Below, one piece after another: positions 63,886 to 64,000 of a stretch of 64,000 bases of DNA. Source of the stretch: Cyclobacteriaceae bacterium (GTDB lineage: Bacteria; Bacteroidota; Bacteroidia; Cytophagales; Cyclobacteriaceae); contig JANWWN010000003.1 of assembly GCA_025055435.1 (NCBI GenBank), forward strand, positions 36,210-100,209, in the 5' to 3' direction. The notes beneath the pieces are model-generated. The model saw only the letters and a list, made by a program, of their open reading frames with translations, did no database searches and had not been told where the DNA came from. Position 1 is the stretch's first letter, and every line of letters starts with the position of its first letter. A program made the position numbers and the translations under genes.

Positions 63886-64000
63886 AACCTGCGGCCCCGA
63901 ACCCCAAACAACAAAAAAAAAAAAAAATAAAACCAGAGCCGCCCCAAAAAAAAAGCAAAAAAAAAACACACATAATTATAAATACAGCAGGGAGAAAAAA
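63864..64000. other. Probable low-quality contig end
   Basis: From about 63864 the sequence turns into runs of G, C and then long runs of A with scattered remnants that still resemble a kynureninase 3' end (GATAGAACCTGCGGCCCC). Composition is unlike the rest of the window. No gene is called here beyond the kynU tail. Confidence 0.7.

Noticed and set aside
63915-63970. Poly-A stretches at the end of the window as a regulatory or repeat feature
   Set aside because: They coincide with loss of coding signal at the contig end and look like sequencing or assembly error.

Overview
The window looks like one end of a contig from a Bacteroidota chromosome, most likely order Cytophagales. This rests on several things seen in the sequence. 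Many genes begin a short distance after a TAnnTTTG box, the -7 element known for the Bacteroidetes primary sigma factor. Shine-Dalgarno sequences are scarce. There are many outer-membrane and periplasmic proteins with carboxypeptidase-like regulatory domains, a TonB-dependent receptor, a SecA without the C-terminal zinc tail, and a bacterial GGGP synthase of the PcrB-like family. About 60 genes are packed tightly, often with 1-38 bp overlaps. No tRNA, rRNA, CRISPR array, insertion sequence or prophage was seen. No gene-free stretch exceeds about 300 bases. The largest poorly coding area is 51071-52571.

Layout. 1-5998: the 3' end of secA, a SPOR lipoprotein, an M20 amidohydrolase, a Na/Pi cotransporter, a holin-like membrane protein pair and GGGP synthase. 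6023-9246: a carboxypeptidase-like-domain protein on the minus strand, then a LytS/LytTR-type two-component pair. 9265-9430: a small cluster of palindromes. 9441-14074: two ECF sigma systems. One sigma factor overlaps a membrane anti-sigma-like protein fused to a TonB C-terminal domain and is divergent from a VWA-domain protein. The other is followed by a ZAS zinc anti-sigma factor. 14077-17906: gmk, nadD and a large DUF5686-type outer-membrane protein. 17925-20300: selU, selD and a small WYL-like protein. 20297-24299 (minus): frr, pyrH and small envelope proteins. 24396-27062: a TPP riboswitch controlling a TonB-dependent receptor, closed by a strong bidirectional terminator. 27061-30951 (minus): clpC, a WbqC-like protein and a YrdC/YciO protein.

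31047-33483: mltG, a thioesterase and a BrkB-like protein. 33485-38449 (minus): a lipid and nitrogen group of fatty acid desaturase, phosphatidylserine decarboxylase, glutamate dehydrogenase, cdsA and a CPBP protease. 38508-42052: dus, an EamA transporter and purH. 42161-47633: the rod-shape operon mreB-mreC-mreD-pbp2-rodA. 47642-49880: a sugar nucleotidyltransferase and a sugar MFS transporter transcribed divergently from face-to-face promoters. 49882-51070 (minus): pnuC and a NadR-like kinase for pyridine salvage. 51071-52571: an AT-rich patch with a Cys-rich putative lipoprotein and a frameshifted gene remnant. 52572-58556: gltBD. 58659-63885: part of a kynurenine catabolic cluster. It holds an ALDH8A1-like dehydrogenase and an atypical SDR on the minus strand, and 3-hydroxyanthranilate dioxygenase, a GH172-family protein and kynureninase on the plus strand. 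The last roughly 135 bases look like error-ridden contig-end sequence that artificially truncates kynureninase.

Most of the window is ordinary housekeeping sequence. The best candidates for something less described are the GH172 gene inside the kynurenine operon, the anti-sigma/TonB fusion next to the VWA protein, the Cys-rich lipoprotein patch, the palindrome cluster at 9265-9430, the face-to-face promoters at 48537-48626, and the inverted repeat abutting the gltB start codon. I did not find a clearly new multi-gene defence or mobile system.
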